64,000 bases of DNA from Globisporangium splendens (Eukaryota; Oomycota; Peronosporomycetes; Pythiales; Pythiaceae): NCBI GenBank assembly GCA_006386115.1, contig VFIW01000019.1:186001-250000 (forward strand), read 5' to 3'. The notes beneath the pieces are model-generated. The model did not search any database. It worked only from the letters and a program-made list of their open reading frames with translations, and had not been told where the DNA came from. Numbering within the stretch: the first letter of the stretch is position 1; the number at the start of each line of letters is the position of its first letter. Shown in pieces: positions 47,601 through 56,817 of the stretch. The position numbers were made by a program, and so were the translations under genes.

Positions 47601-47826
47601 AGGCAAGCAGTACCTTGAAATTGACTATGATATCGGCAGCAGCACCGTCGCCGCGAGCATCTCGAAGCTCTTGCTCGGGTACTCGCGCGACTTGATCATC
47701 GATCTCGCGTTTGTGATCGAGGGGCAAACGAGCCTGGAATTGCCTGAGCGCGTGCTCGGCTGCGTGCGCTTAGATTGCATTGATGTGCGCCATGCGATGC
47801 AATACACGAAGCCAAGTAAAGAATAG
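44623..47826 (+). CDS. EDR2-like PH-START-DUF1336 lipid-binding protein
   Basis: Intronless, 1,067 residues. The order PH, START-like, DUF1336 (EDR2_C) matches the plant ENHANCED DISEASE RESISTANCE 2 family of membrane lipid-binding regulators. An N-terminal helical region (~25-170) is followed by a PH domain from ~229 (MEGWLRKKGQHVNLWRERYFMI, SHYLCYFRKKGD) that ends with a helix near 450-465 (LETAVWWRNSILECI). Between strands and helix lies a long insert with an Ala/Gly-rich hydrophobic stretch (~386-436). The START-like domain spans ~550-760 (VVYWKLAPTFLWPFYAETRD, MNPKGWIDTSLARSWYYMHA). The EDR2_C domain spans ~826-1060 (LMLIINFMIPGPPFHSLVLY, FRSKRLKLIPRVVQGTW, KTYQKYFQGKQYLEIDYDIG). It probably works at endomembranes by binding phosphoinositides and another lipid (family inference). 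The start is the first ATG. Confidence 0.92.
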   Translation: MEYPPLYGAGTTPSSSAAAYTPAPPMPSDILLDGDRLNMLLDLVCADYITASYASRENGKKVIWKALEKLFLSVNAAAAYVAHAPATPGAPTAVNLKQDPVFQERARVFYDELMLEFATKRQEHAQTDQSIHYVPASPRGMEDSLVREVLKPKLVQLVEEVCKERDRQIAAGSSGGAGSVAPGSSSNSTSSNSAMRSVFSALSGSSQNAAPAAAAPVAPQVLAAPPTTGEIRMEGWLRKKGQHVNLWRERYFMIRSTPNGSHYLCYFRKKGDKDPRGWYVLGPGATVDEVRESPSKIETKKLFTFRIRHLAHATSEEVDDASAAAPQSMIEGSTLSLPPAFTPSRAAALSYDFPVSPDGTSSTMVDHEYDASKAIVKKQTSRKFRNRAAAAAAAATAATAVVLTGGLAGVGIGMGMGMSAAAAAASAGAAGALIAQNRSKGPIALAAESLETAVWWRNSILECIAQAEEQWKRYLNWYMDKDHDQYEVTPGAEEIVDGSHGATPGMAPASMNTTVQHNASLSSSGLHPTRARSGSFGTVPRSIAKTFRTSATFSHESSWKLYEFSSKIRVDVERAHQHSVAKASPPPALRTSMKVMASPKKVFEMLMKPDSSFYSANHVIQEAKILEEHTEDHSDVVYWKLAPTFLWPFYAETRDLCLLRYWRKEQDSSYFICFQSTTHAKCPTSSSSVLGSVMGGGFIISPRVHAEENFEECWVTLTIQMNPKGWIDTSLARSWYYMHAYGAYFLEMITAIASYGGNQAHRRSIIGADPALSGGESMYPDGTVSTTTPTSQLIVSETKFLLLEPYRTDLAVQHGLPTKFWSEPDATGFFIRSSQYLSTKAKIPSQRQALRLVNVELYKSKEPVEHIGLSSFVGFERNNSAGETSGSGSNGSGGGSLAAPNDQSLMLIINFMIPGPPFHSLVLYFTPEDPAELTKNSVFADLFHEFFHGANDEFRSKRLKLIPRVVQGTWPIREGVGTTPAILGTKTYQKYFQGKQYLEIDYDIGSSTVAASISKLLLGYSRDLIIDLAFVIEGQTSLELPERVLGCVRLDCIDVRHAMQYTKPSKE

Positions 47827-48884
47827 AGAAAGAGAACACGCATGTGAGAGCGCGAAGCGAAATGGATGATTGACTGCGTACATTACTCAAGAAATGATTG
47901 ATAAATAAAAGATGATGGAACGATTGTGTGGCTGTGAAGCTCCGAGTGCACTGTCTATATCGTTGAAGTTCAACAATCTGGTGGACAAGTGTAGCCATGT
48001 CACCAACATTGTCACAGAATGATGACCATTCAGCAAAACGCAGGTGTCATGCACGCTTACAACTACTCTGCAAGAACGTATGCTTGCGGACGTTGACATT
48101 CATTCACTTTGATCGAGTCGCCATCGTTCCAGAAATTTCTTACCACCTCTGTTTGCCAGTTGGTCGGCGTTCGTCAACGCAACAGTTGGAACCGTTCAAC
48201 CGTTGGAGGTCTCAGCGATCACCAAGTCTCACCGATGTCGCCAACAAAGGCGACATGACGATCCAAGTTGTTCCTTCTACAATATCATGCAAACCAAAGG
48301 TGAAGAAAACGAAGCCTCTGTGTGTGTTTGCGTTATGCGGGACTTTGAAGTGTGCACTGCGCATACGTGGAGGCACGGATCCTGTGCAACTAGGAGCGGA
48401 AGAAGTCAAGCGAGATGGTGTGAAATGGGACGCATTCCCGAAATCCGTCTGGATAATGGTGCAGTGCGCATACTTGTTCCTCCCTGCATTCTATGGCAAG
48501 AATTCGTTTCGATGGCGGCCGCCTTCTTTCGTTGAACGCCAGAGTTCACTCGCTTGTATTCCATTCAAATACACTGATGTGGTCTAATTACCTCACCCAA
48601 GCTCCAAGTTGCTGCGTGATGCAACCTGTACCGTCGCAGTTCTGAAGGGTAACATCAGCAGGTCACTGCTCAAATCAATAATGAGACTTGGTTTCTCTTT
48701 TTGGGCGTTGGAGCATTCCAACTCCACATGATTGCAATTTCTTGTTGAATACAACCAATGAGAGCGCAATTTCCCTTATCTCCACCAATCAAAGTGACCT
48801 CGACGGAAAGAAAATATCAACACTTGAAAGAAGAACAAGCAGCATAGCTGCAAGCCCCAACATTCTCAATTAAACAGAAGCGTC
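47827..48884. other. Intergenic region with possible gene relic
   Basis: No intact gene. It holds one copy of TGTAGCCATG (47990-47999) and a short stretch at 48376-48465 that looks like a decayed copy of the C-terminal domain of the next gene. Confidence 0.45.
48376..48465 (+). pseudogene. Possible relic of the neighbouring ISG12-like gene
   Basis: The plus-strand peptide DPVQLGAEEVKRDGVKWDAF (followed by a Pro) lines up with YDPKGEEIKCAGVNWLAYP of the gene at 48885 (DP, EE-K, GV-W-A-aromatic-P). Flanking frames are broken and the glycine-rich membrane part is not seen. The match is short, so chance or a shared small domain remains possible. Confidence 0.3.
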
Positions 48885-49523
48885 ATGGTGAACAACGAGA
48901 AGCAGGCCGATACGAGTCGTCCATTTGTGGCCGCTACTGCAGGAGTCGCTGGCGGCATGGCGGTCGGCGGTGCTATCGCCGCCTCGGTCGTCCCGATCGT
49001 GAACGCGATTGGGTTCGCCTCTGGCGGCATCGTGGCTGGATCATCTGCCGCTGAAATGATGTCGGCGGCCGCGCTGGCCTCGGGAGGAGGCGTTGCGAGT
49101 GGTGGCACTGTGGCGACGTTGCAGAGCATCGGCGCTGTTGGTCTCGGCGGCGGTCCCATAGCTGGAATTGCGATCGGAAGTGCTGTTGTAGGTGGAGTCG
49201 CTAGCGCCGCGATTTACAAGACCTGCCGCAGCGGCCAGCACGAATACGTTAGCGCCTACGAACCACGCGATAAATCCTGTGAACCGTGTTGGATCGTTGC
49301 GACTGAGGAAGGATGTGGAAACGTCCGTGTGTGCCGCTATAAAAGTGAAGCCGAGGCTCAAGCCGCGTTCGATCGTATCTGGTGCTCGCGCATCTTGTAC
49401 GACCCCAAGGGCGAAGAAATCAAGTGCGCCGGCGTGAACTGGCTGGCCTACCCGACGATTCGACGCGTCATGAAGGATCATTACTTTGCACAAGTATGCT
49501 GCTTTGCTTCTCAAAGAGCGTGA
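48885..49523 (+). CDS. ISG12/IFI27 (IFI6)-like small membrane protein
   Basis: Intronless, 212 residues. Residues ~15-110 form a Gly/Ala-rich hydrophobic region closely resembling the IFI6/IFI27 (ISG12, FAM14) family, notably SSAAEMMSAAALASGGGVAS and GTVATLQSIGAVGLGGG. In animals these are interferon-induced proteins of mitochondrial or nuclear membranes linked to apoptosis; in a microbe no such pathway can be assumed. Residues ~115-212 form a Cys-rich soluble domain (SCEPCWIVATEEGCG, CRYKSEAEAQAAF, DPKGEEIKCAGVNWLAYP) that I do not recognise and that short animal members lack. A LINE copy starts about 85 bp after the stop. The ATG chosen is preceded by CGTC and starts MVNNEKQAD. Confidence 0.75.
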   Translation: MVNNEKQADTSRPFVAATAGVAGGMAVGGAIAASVVPIVNAIGFASGGIVAGSSAAEMMSAAALASGGGVASGGTVATLQSIGAVGLGGGPIAGIAIGSAVVGGVASAAIYKTCRSGQHEYVSAYEPRDKSCEPCWIVATEEGCGNVRVCRYKSEAEAQAAFDRIWCSRILYDPKGEEIKCAGVNWLAYPTIRRVMKDHYFAQVCCFASQRA

Positions 49524-49607
49524 AAGGAGATTAGCGCAGTTGGTATGTGAAATAACGAGCGAGAATGCCATGAGGTTCGTATGAGGGAATAATGTATCTC
49601 TCGTAAC

Positions 49608-51049
49608 CTCGAGATGCAGCAGTCAACAAAGCTGTCCAAACAGCAGGATCTCTGTGGCCAGGACTGCAATTAATCCAGTGGAGCGAATTACACAACATCC
49701 CAGGGATTACTGCTTATACGGCTCAGGCTCTTCTCCGGCTGAAAGCCAACCGACTCTCCATGTGGAACTATGAGAAAGCTGATCTATCCTGCTCGAATCC
49801 CGAATGCTCCCAAGTTGTCCAATCTTCTGTTCAACACCTATTCTGGGAGTGTCCGAAAGTCAAACTGGTGTGGAACTACTTTTATGCGCTATGGGCGAAG
49901 ATCGGAATCACTCCTGGTCACGACCCCGCAATCTGGATCTTCAGTATGGATCTACCAGATACTCCAAGGCATGCATGGACCACGATCAAGAGACACATTA
50001 TCGGACACAAGTTCTCCAATGAACATCTCCAAGATCATCTCTATTCCGTCGCACACACACTGTGGCGATATATGAGCGCGTCGCTCATACATGCCATTTG
50101 GTGTGCGCATCTGCGACGCATGGATTCGGATCCAATCGAATCGACTGCTGAGATGGCGATCATGATGACCAGATTAGAGGCAGGAATGCGAAACCTCACA
50201 CGACTCGCTGAAGCGCAAGCTGGAGACTCTGACGGTCACACGGTTGCAGCAGTTCTCAAGGCATATGTCGGCTGCTTTCTCAGCCAAACCGACGCCATCC
50301 CCTTGACTCCAAGTGATACTCGCGGCGTTTACCTGTTGTTTTTCGATGGTGGATCACGCGGCAATCAAGGACCAGGAGGGACTGGATCCATTATCGTGCG
50401 TGTCCATAAGGACTCGCACACAGCCAGTTTAATTTGGACCGCGAGCATGGCGTATAGCAGGAAGGACACGACCAACAACTTTGCCGAGTACTGGGGTCTC
50501 ATACATGGACTCCGAGAACCCCAACGCAGTCACTTCGAACCGTTGTACGTGATTGGAGACAGTGCACTGATTATCTCCCAACAGAGAATGCATCGGTCCC
50601 CTCGACAGCACCGATTGGCACGTTTATACCAGACAAGTCGACGACTCGCGGATTGCATCGACATCCGAGGATGGTACCATCACTACCGTGCCTTCAACAA
50701 GACGGCGGACTCAGCCGCCAACCTAGCCATGGACACCAGAACCTCAACGCAGGTTCACTTCCCAACTCATCGAGCTGCTTTCAACAATCTCACCCAGGAT
50801 CTCGATAACGACGTCATGCATTGGCTTATGCGAAGTTCGGAAGACCCAAGGTCATTGGACAACACAAGGCAGCCTCACATAGGGCCAAGAGAACATGCCA
50901 TCCCGGTCAAAGATTATTTAGCAGTCAGAAGTGATCTATTGCAATCCGCGCTGTAGACACATTTACACTCCTAGATGAAATTCGCAATGAAGATTAGGTA
51001 GGAGAATGGATATTGTAGGTCACGACGATGAACCTAAATATACCTCACC
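49608..51049 (+). mobile_element. LINE-type retrotransposon, copy B, more strongly 5'-truncated
   Basis: Begins at CTCGAGATGCAGCAG, matching copy A from about 42073, and ends with the same CCTCACC 3' end. The frame 49610-50956 is open throughout. It carries the zinc-binding motif (WNYEKADLSCSNPECSQ) and the RNase H domain, with changes inside conserved RNase H blocks (GNQGPGG where copy A has GNPGPGG, and VIGDSALI where A has VIVDSALI). Divergence from copy A is only a few percent by eye, so the insertions are fairly recent. No convincing target-site duplication was found. Confidence 0.75.
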
Positions 51050-51453
51050 TTATAAAGATAATGACATAAAAGGAGGATGCGCGGGTTGTGCTGCTTTCAC
51101 GTGCCATTGCTGTGCAAAAGCCCACCAATTCAGCGTTGCACTCCTTCCTGATTTTCCGTGTCACCAAGTCAGGAAATTCCGAATCGAAGTCTCCGATCTC
51201 AATTTTTAACAGCCAATCATGCATCTTTCTCGCTCATCTTTTCCACCAGTAATATTCGCCCATTTTGGTTATACCTGCAGTCCAAACAGTGTAACTTTCC
51301 TGTAACCAGATAATTGTGTCGGTAATTTATTGTTGTAAACTATTTTTTTATCTGAACCTGCAAAGAACAAAAATCAGCGGCCGTTGTGATTGATTCTTCC
51401 GCACAAACCCCACAGTGTGGAAAAAGAATCAGAACCCACGCCTGCTGAGCCGA
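51050..51453 (+). other. Intergenic region and promoter
   Basis: No gene. ATTGATTCTTCCGCACAAACC at 51389-51409 resembles the oomycete initiator and lies about 50 bp before the next ATG. Confidence 0.4.
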
Positions 51454-53010
51454 ATGCCTCACGCCAACGCCAGTTACCCCGCAGCTCCGGCGGCAGCGTC
51501 TCCAGCCGCTACATCTGGCGCCACTGATGCCGCGTCGCAACACGTGCCACGAGCGGCAGGATCCACCGAGCGGTCAGACAACGACAGCGCCGCGCTACTC
51601 TGGAAGCTGCGCGTCGCCAACGCCAAGAAGCAGGGGAATGGCGCCAACGGCAAGAACGCATCTGGCAGCTCCACTGGGGATAGTATCACTCCTGGAGATC
51701 AAGAGGTGTGTGAGTGTGGATTTAGTGAGTGACCGCGATGAGCAATCGCAGTCTGATTTTGCGTGTACGGTTGGTTGTACGATTGTTGTAGGTGAGCGCG
51801 GTGCAGGATGCCAGCAATATCAGCAGGTCGCTGGTGACGCCGACAAAGTCCTTGTCTGGATCAGCATCTAAAAGTGGAGATGGTGCTGCATCGCAGCCAT
51901 CGACAGCAACGAAAATCGGTCGACGAGGGCCGGGTAGACCCAAGAAATCCGACGACAATGTAAAGCATGCTGCGAAATGGGACGACGACGTCACTGCGCT
52001 GTTCCTCAAGCTACGGTTCCAGGACATACGACCAGAGTTTGAGAGAGTCCGCAACAATCTCGAAGTTGGTGAATGCTGGATCCTTCTGGCAAAGACTCTG
52101 AGCGAGTTGTCAGGCAGGAGATTCGATTCGCACCAATGCCAGAGCAAAGTGCGTCTATTTTTTGTATTGATGGGCTTAAGGTCTGTTCTTACGATGTGTC
52201 TGTGTATGGTTGTAGCTGCGGAATCTCAAGAAAACGTGGCGTGAGATGACGACCAGCGCAAAGCCCACTCCGACTTCGTCATCGTTGTTCCAATTGCTGA
52301 GCCAGTATATGGGCGATAGCAAACCCGATGAAAGACATTCTTCCGTTGGAGTACATGAGGAAGCTTTGTCAGAGCACGGAGTTTCACGCACAAGAACAAA
52401 TAGCAGCGTCTCAGTAGACGATGAAGAGAAGAATCAAAGCGACGCAGGTGCCAACAAAGAGAACAAGAATGAAGAGGGCGATGACGATCAGATCGATACG
52501 GGTGTTGGTGAGCATGGTGATGGTGCAGTTTCTCCGAATTCTGGTGAAGATAACGGTAGCCCAGACGTAAGGTCAGTCACTGAGGGACAGAGCACGAGAG
52601 AAAGTACTCTGCCAGATATCGAGTCTCAAAGAAGAACCGCGCCGATGGGAACAGAGCAAGCCGAGTCTGCTACTGATGCTCCGTCGTCTCCTGGTTCAAG
52701 CAGAAAACGGCAAAAGAGAAATTCGGCATCGAATACACCAGCTGCACTACCCGTCTTGAGCGCGGCAGCTGCAGTAAGTGATCACGGGGGCATTGATTCT
52801 GGTCTCCTGTCGGTTGTGCATGGATTGCGCACGATGGTCGAAGGCGTGATTGTGACGAAGAACAACTCGGCAGAGCAACGAGCCATCTTGACCGAGCTCC
52901 GCGAACACAATGCGTTGATGAAGCAATACTGCGCCGAAGTGAGCAAGCAAACCGTGAGTCTCAACGCGCTTATCGATCTACTGGCAGCCAAAGCTAACAA
53001 GGAAAAATAA
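51454..53010 (+). CDS. AT-hook and Myb/SANT-like (trihelix-type) DNA-binding protein
   Basis: Three exons, 51454-51705, 51792-52148 and 52216-53010. Introns are 86 bp (GTGTGT...TTGTAG) and 67 bp (GTGCGT...TTGTAG), both phase 0, giving 467 residues. An Ala/Pro/Ser-rich N-terminus is followed by an AT-hook at ~119 (GRRGPGRPKKS). Then comes a Myb/SANT-like DNA-binding domain at ~138-215: KWDDDVTALFLKLRF opens it, CWILLAKTLSEL is the middle helix, and QCQSKLRNLKKTWREM, created across intron 2, is the recognition helix. The middle is acidic and Ser/Asn-rich with a basic RKRQKRN nuclear-localisation-like motif. The C-terminus (~400-467) is a predicted coiled coil (AILTELREHNALMKQYCAEV), probably for dimerisation. 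It is likely a nuclear transcriptional regulator; its targets cannot be read from the sequence. Confidence 0.85.
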
Positions 53011-53588
53011 GACAAGAACCTGCACCCAGTAACATTTCCTTCTCGGGAATGGAGAAAAAGAACTTTGTCACCCAGCATTTCTATTAAAATAATGTACTGT
53101 CCAAACGTGCTTCAGCATGTCACTCTTATTTCATGAGTGTGGAATCAACGTCATCGTTTTCAAAGTGAGCATACCGTTGGCATCATGCAGGGTGTACACC
53201 AACACCTTGCTCACTTGTCTCCTATCGAAAGCTGGCGAAAATTTCAATGTTCTTGCCAGCCAGATGTATGATATTGGGATGTCAACTACTGTTAAAGTTT
53301 TAAAGGGGGACACGCATATGGGACATCGCGTTGGCTGGTATCAACGTCGCTTCAATGCCGAGCACCAACTGGCACGTTCAAAACGCAGCAGCAGATGTAC
53401 ACTCATGCGACACAGGCTCACCGACTATACCCCTTCCTTTGTGCCAATTTGTACCAACGTGTGCCTCCATGACGTGTGAGTGCTTCATCCGAACTCTCAC
53501 TATTCAATTTGCACACTCGAGCACAGCATCCAACAAACCACACGGCAGACCACTTTGACCGAGAAGAAGAAGCAGAAGCACAAACAAC
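53011..53588 (+). other. Intergenic region and promoter
   Basis: No gene. The 3' end holds a good core promoter match at 53494-53512, listed separately. Confidence 0.5.
53494..53512 (+). promoter_or_regulatory. Oomycete Inr/FPR core promoter
   Basis: CTCTCACTATTCAATTTGC contains an initiator-like TCACTATT joined to the flanking element CAATTT, about 80 bp before ATG 53589. Its position and spacing resemble those of the two downstream paralogs. Confidence 0.65.
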
Positions 53589-54833
53589 ATGTATTCGTCA
53601 CGAGATGACAAGGTGCATCCAACGCTCGAGCGTTCGGACCGCATCGGAACCCGCGAGGACACGTCGCTACCAAGCTCGTCGCAGTATCAAAGCAGCAACT
53701 ACCCACCCCAAGGCGGAAATCCGCGCGACGACTACGGCACACACGGCCGCCAACACGGCAGGACGTGGGGCGAGAAGGCCAAGGAGATGGTCGGAATGGA
53801 ACCTCACAGCCACGGCACAACTGGCTCGTACGACAACTCCGGGTACGGCACCAACGCCAACACCAGCACGTCGTACGGAACCACCACGACCAACCAAGGC
53901 GGCAGCTCGTTCCAGCCTGACCATGAAACGCGTTCGGATTTGCATGGCCACAATACCACCGGTGGCCAGTACAGCGACAATGACGCGTATGGTGCTCGTC
54001 AGGACGACAGAACGATGGGCGAGAAGGCCAAGGACATGGTCGGCATGGGACCCCACAGTTATGGCACGACCGGATCGTGCGATAACACCGGATATAGTAG
54101 CAACGCCAACACTGGCACCTCGTATGGAACCAACCTAGGTGGACACCACACCACTAGCAACCAGTACGGGGACAACAGCTCGTACGGACATCGTCAAGAT
54201 GACAGGACGTTGGGAGAGAAGGCGAAGGACACCGTTGGCATGGGTCCACATAGTCACGGCACGACCGGCTCGTACAACACCAGCCCCAATGATCAGTACA
54301 CTAGCCCCTACTCCGGTACCATCAGCATCGGTGACAACCCGAGCGGCATTGACAACCACTCCAACACCAGCACTGCTGGCAGCAGCGGCATTGGCAGCAG
54401 TTCCAACACAAGCTCGCTTGGAAGCACGACGACGAACCCAAGTGGAGACTCGTCAGGCTCGCATGGTACTCGCACCATCAACGATACCTACGAACACCAT
54501 GGGGCTGGCACCACCATGAACCCAAGTACTTCAGCCACTGGCACCCACGCTCGAACCACTGCCACGAACGATACCAACAACCGCGAGCACAAGTCGTTCA
54601 TGACGTCGATGATCGACAAGGCGAAGCACTTGGTCGGCAAGGGACACGACAACGATCCAGCGCATCACCACCAGGGACGCGACACGGCCCATGACAATGA
54701 CCCCAACAAGTTCGGCACACACAACAACGACTATGACAACGATCGCAACAAGCACGGCAAGCACAAGGGTCACAGCAAGTACGAGGAAGCGAACGAGAAC
54801 AACTTGTTTGAGCCGTCGTTGACCAACCAGTAG
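53589..54833 (+). CDS. Hydrophilic Gly/Ser/Thr/Asn-rich protein with EKAK-MVG repeats (paralog 1)
   Basis: Intronless, 414 residues, almost devoid of hydrophobic residues apart from short amphipathic repeats. Three near-identical blocks (bases near 53767, 54015 and 54207) encode GEKAKEMVGMEPHSHGTTGS, GEKAKDMVGMGPHSYGTTGS and GEKAKDTVGMGPHSHGTTGS, separated by Gly/Ser/Tyr/Asn-rich linkers. A fourth, diverged unit near the end reads SFMTSMIDKAKHLVGKGHDN and leads into an Asp/Asn/His/Lys-rich tail (YDNDRNKHGKHKGHSK). Composition and repeated amphipathic short helices recall LEA or dehydrin stress proteins, but the sequence does not match a named family that I know. No signal peptide. The next gene is a clear paralog. 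Confidence 0.75.
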   Translation: MYSSRDDKVHPTLERSDRIGTREDTSLPSSSQYQSSNYPPQGGNPRDDYGTHGRQHGRTWGEKAKEMVGMEPHSHGTTGSYDNSGYGTNANTSTSYGTTTTNQGGSSFQPDHETRSDLHGHNTTGGQYSDNDAYGARQDDRTMGEKAKDMVGMGPHSYGTTGSCDNTGYSSNANTGTSYGTNLGGHHTTSNQYGDNSSYGHRQDDRTLGEKAKDTVGMGPHSHGTTGSYNTSPNDQYTSPYSGTISIGDNPSGIDNHSNTSTAGSSGIGSSSNTSSLGSTTTNPSGDSSGSHGTRTINDTYEHHGAGTTMNPSTSATGTHARTTATNDTNNREHKSFMTSMIDKAKHLVGKGHDNDPAHHHQGRDTAHDNDPNKFGTHNNDYDNDRNKHGKHKGHSKYEEANENNLFEPSLTNQ

Positions 54834-55617
54834 GCGTGGGATCCTCGCCATTCGTTTGATGCATCACGAGAAGCCTGCAGCTAGGCGCAGCCTTTGGGAC
54901 TGCAGCGAATGTATATCTGCTTAAATAGGGGTAGCAAACAGAAGCTCGAATAACGTACGATTCCTGTATGTGCGTAACAGGAAAAATATACGTTGATGCA
55001 GCTCCTGCTTTCCTGTCGAGCCGCATTCCATGAACTCCTGTCTACTAGGGTAGAATCCAAGATAGTGTACCACATCGCTGGCAACCTGATTAAGGCGAAC
55101 TAGAACGTTTGTAGTCTCCAAGCCTAAGATCTGGCACAATACTTTGTAAACCTGTGTGGCATAAAGGACAACCTGCACTTTATTGCATTTTTTTTACCAT
55201 CTCACTCCTGTTGTTAACGACTGCAGGTGACAACATGGCAACACTATGGCTACACATACACAGGTCTGCCAAACGCAATGGCGGTTGTCCAAGTCGGCAT
55301 TTGAGGAACTTTGAGGATCATTCAGTGGCATTATTGGGTTCACCTTCAGTAGAAATTTTGAAGTTTTCATGCGATATTCAATTTTCTAGAATATTTTCCA
55401 CTCCTAGAAAACAAACTCGGTGACCTGATAAGTGCCAAACTGGTAGATCCAAAAAACGTAACCTTCAGAAGCAACGCGTGTGTAGGGTGACGGGAAGGCG
55501 CACGCGTTGACCCCAATTGGACTCATTGTTGAATTCGCGAGCTCAAGCTCACTGATCAATACACGAACTACTTACTACCTGACGAATCGCACCCGCATCG
55601 AACGAGGTCAAACCAAG
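54834..55617 (+). other. Intergenic region and promoter
   Basis: No gene. The inverted word ATGGCTACA lies at 55246-55254. GACTCATTGTTGAATTCGC at 55520-55538 is the probable core promoter of the next gene. Confidence 0.5.
55520..55538 (+). promoter_or_regulatory. Probable core promoter of paralog 2
   Basis: GACTCATTGTTGAATTCGC matches the initiator TCATTGTT plus GAATT, about 80 bp before the ATG. Nearly the same words precede the third paralog. Confidence 0.55.
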
Positions 55618-56181
55618 ATGTCTTCGCCAAGCAACGACCACCGCGAGACCGGAAGGAGCCACTCGTTCGACAGCATGAACACGAACCCAGGCAGCAGCTC
55701 GCACCACTCGCGCGATGGTTTGCATTTAGGTTCGAAATCGAAAGGCGGCCGAGCACCTGTTGGCAAGTACGTCGGCGCCAGCCAGCAGAGGTTCACTAGT
55801 AAAGACCAAGACTTGCACACCGACCAGCATCAAGGTTACCCCTCGGACGACCACGACAAGCATGGACACAAGTCTTCGTTCACGACAGCGATGCTGGACA
55901 AGGACAAGGAAATGGTCGGCAAGGAGTCTCATCATGACCAAGAGCATTGTACCCTGTGTCCTGAAGACTACGACAATGATCGCAGCAAGCACAGCAGGCA
56001 CAAGGGTGACATCAATGACTGTGACAACGATCACAACAAGTGCAAGGACCACGAGAAGGGCCTCCACAGAGCAATGGACAATGACTGCATCAAGCTCAAG
56101 GAACACGGTAAGGACGAGAAGCAGAAGAACAAGTGCACGTTCGAAAACAAGTTGTTTGCGGTGGTAGTGACGGGCAACTAA
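55618..56181 (+). CDS. Hydrophilic His/Asp/Lys-rich protein (paralog 2)
   Basis: Intronless, 187 residues. The open frame extends upstream to 55507, but the initiator motif at 55520 and the Ser-rich paralog-like N-terminus favour ATG 55618. Residues ~80-130 match the C-terminal part of paralog 1: HKSSFTTAMLDKDKEMVGKE against HKSFMTSMIDKAKHLVGKG, then YDNDRSKHSRHKGD against YDNDRNKHGKHKGH. The C-terminal half is built of Asp-Asn-Asp-His-Lys-Cys repeats with several Cys (HCTLCPEDYDND, CDNDHNKCKDHEKG), which could bind metal ions (inference). The glycine-rich repeats of paralog 1 are absent. It is likely an intrinsically disordered protein; role unknown. Confidence 0.7.
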   Translation: MSSPSNDHRETGRSHSFDSMNTNPGSSSHHSRDGLHLGSKSKGGRAPVGKYVGASQQRFTSKDQDLHTDQHQGYPSDDHDKHGHKSSFTTAMLDKDKEMVGKESHHDQEHCTLCPEDYDNDRSKHSRHKGDINDCDNDHNKCKDHEKGLHRAMDNDCIKLKEHGKDEKQKNKCTFENKLFAVVVTGN

Positions 56182-56817
56182 GTGAATCGAAGCTGTATTG
56201 TTCGCGCGACGTACCACAATGAATCTTTGAACGAAATTTGGAAACGCGACGCAGCTCATTGCGAGCTGCAAAGGAATATCTGCATGCAGTGAGACGTTGA
56301 AGAGAACAACGATGATTCGCATACTGTAGCGCACCATTCGTGAACATCTAAGCAAAAAAAGTTTGGGTCGACGATCTCTTCTGTCGCCATTGTATCTCAC
56401 CAGCAATCACAAGATCATTTTCGTGCGGAAAGGTAAAGGTAAGTGAGAAGAAGTGTTTCGAACTGTGACGCTTGACTGCAGCACAATTGCGCGACTTGAT
56501 ATTGTCTAAAAACAATAATCGTCAATGTCGTTGAAGCAGTGCTTTCTCATACACCACCAGTGTCATCCTTTTGAAGTTTCCAACGCATTCTTCTTCAGGG
56601 AAAAGGCCAGCTTTATCAGCAAAAGCAGATATCCAACCTCAACGTCTCAAGCTGGCGCATGCATCTTTATACTGTCAACCGATGGGCCACCCACTTTGTC
56701 TAAAGCCCAACTGTCACGACGACAATGGACTGTGCGTGGTGCATGCTTGCACCATTGGATACTCATTGTTGCATTTGCCAACCCAAGCGTATTCAGAAAG
56801 ACACAAAACAGCAAGAG
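56182..56817 (+). other. Intergenic region and promoter
   Basis: No gene. A core promoter match lies at 56760-56779. Confidence 0.5.
56760..56779 (+). promoter_or_regulatory. Probable core promoter of paralog 3
   Basis: TACTCATTGTTGCATTTGCC matches initiator plus flanking element and closely resembles the site before paralog 2. It lies about 40 bp before ATG 56818. Confidence 0.6.

Noticed and set aside
49590..51075. Target-site duplication around LINE copy B (ATAATG on both sides)
   Set aside because: Only six bases match and they do not sit exactly at both element ends.
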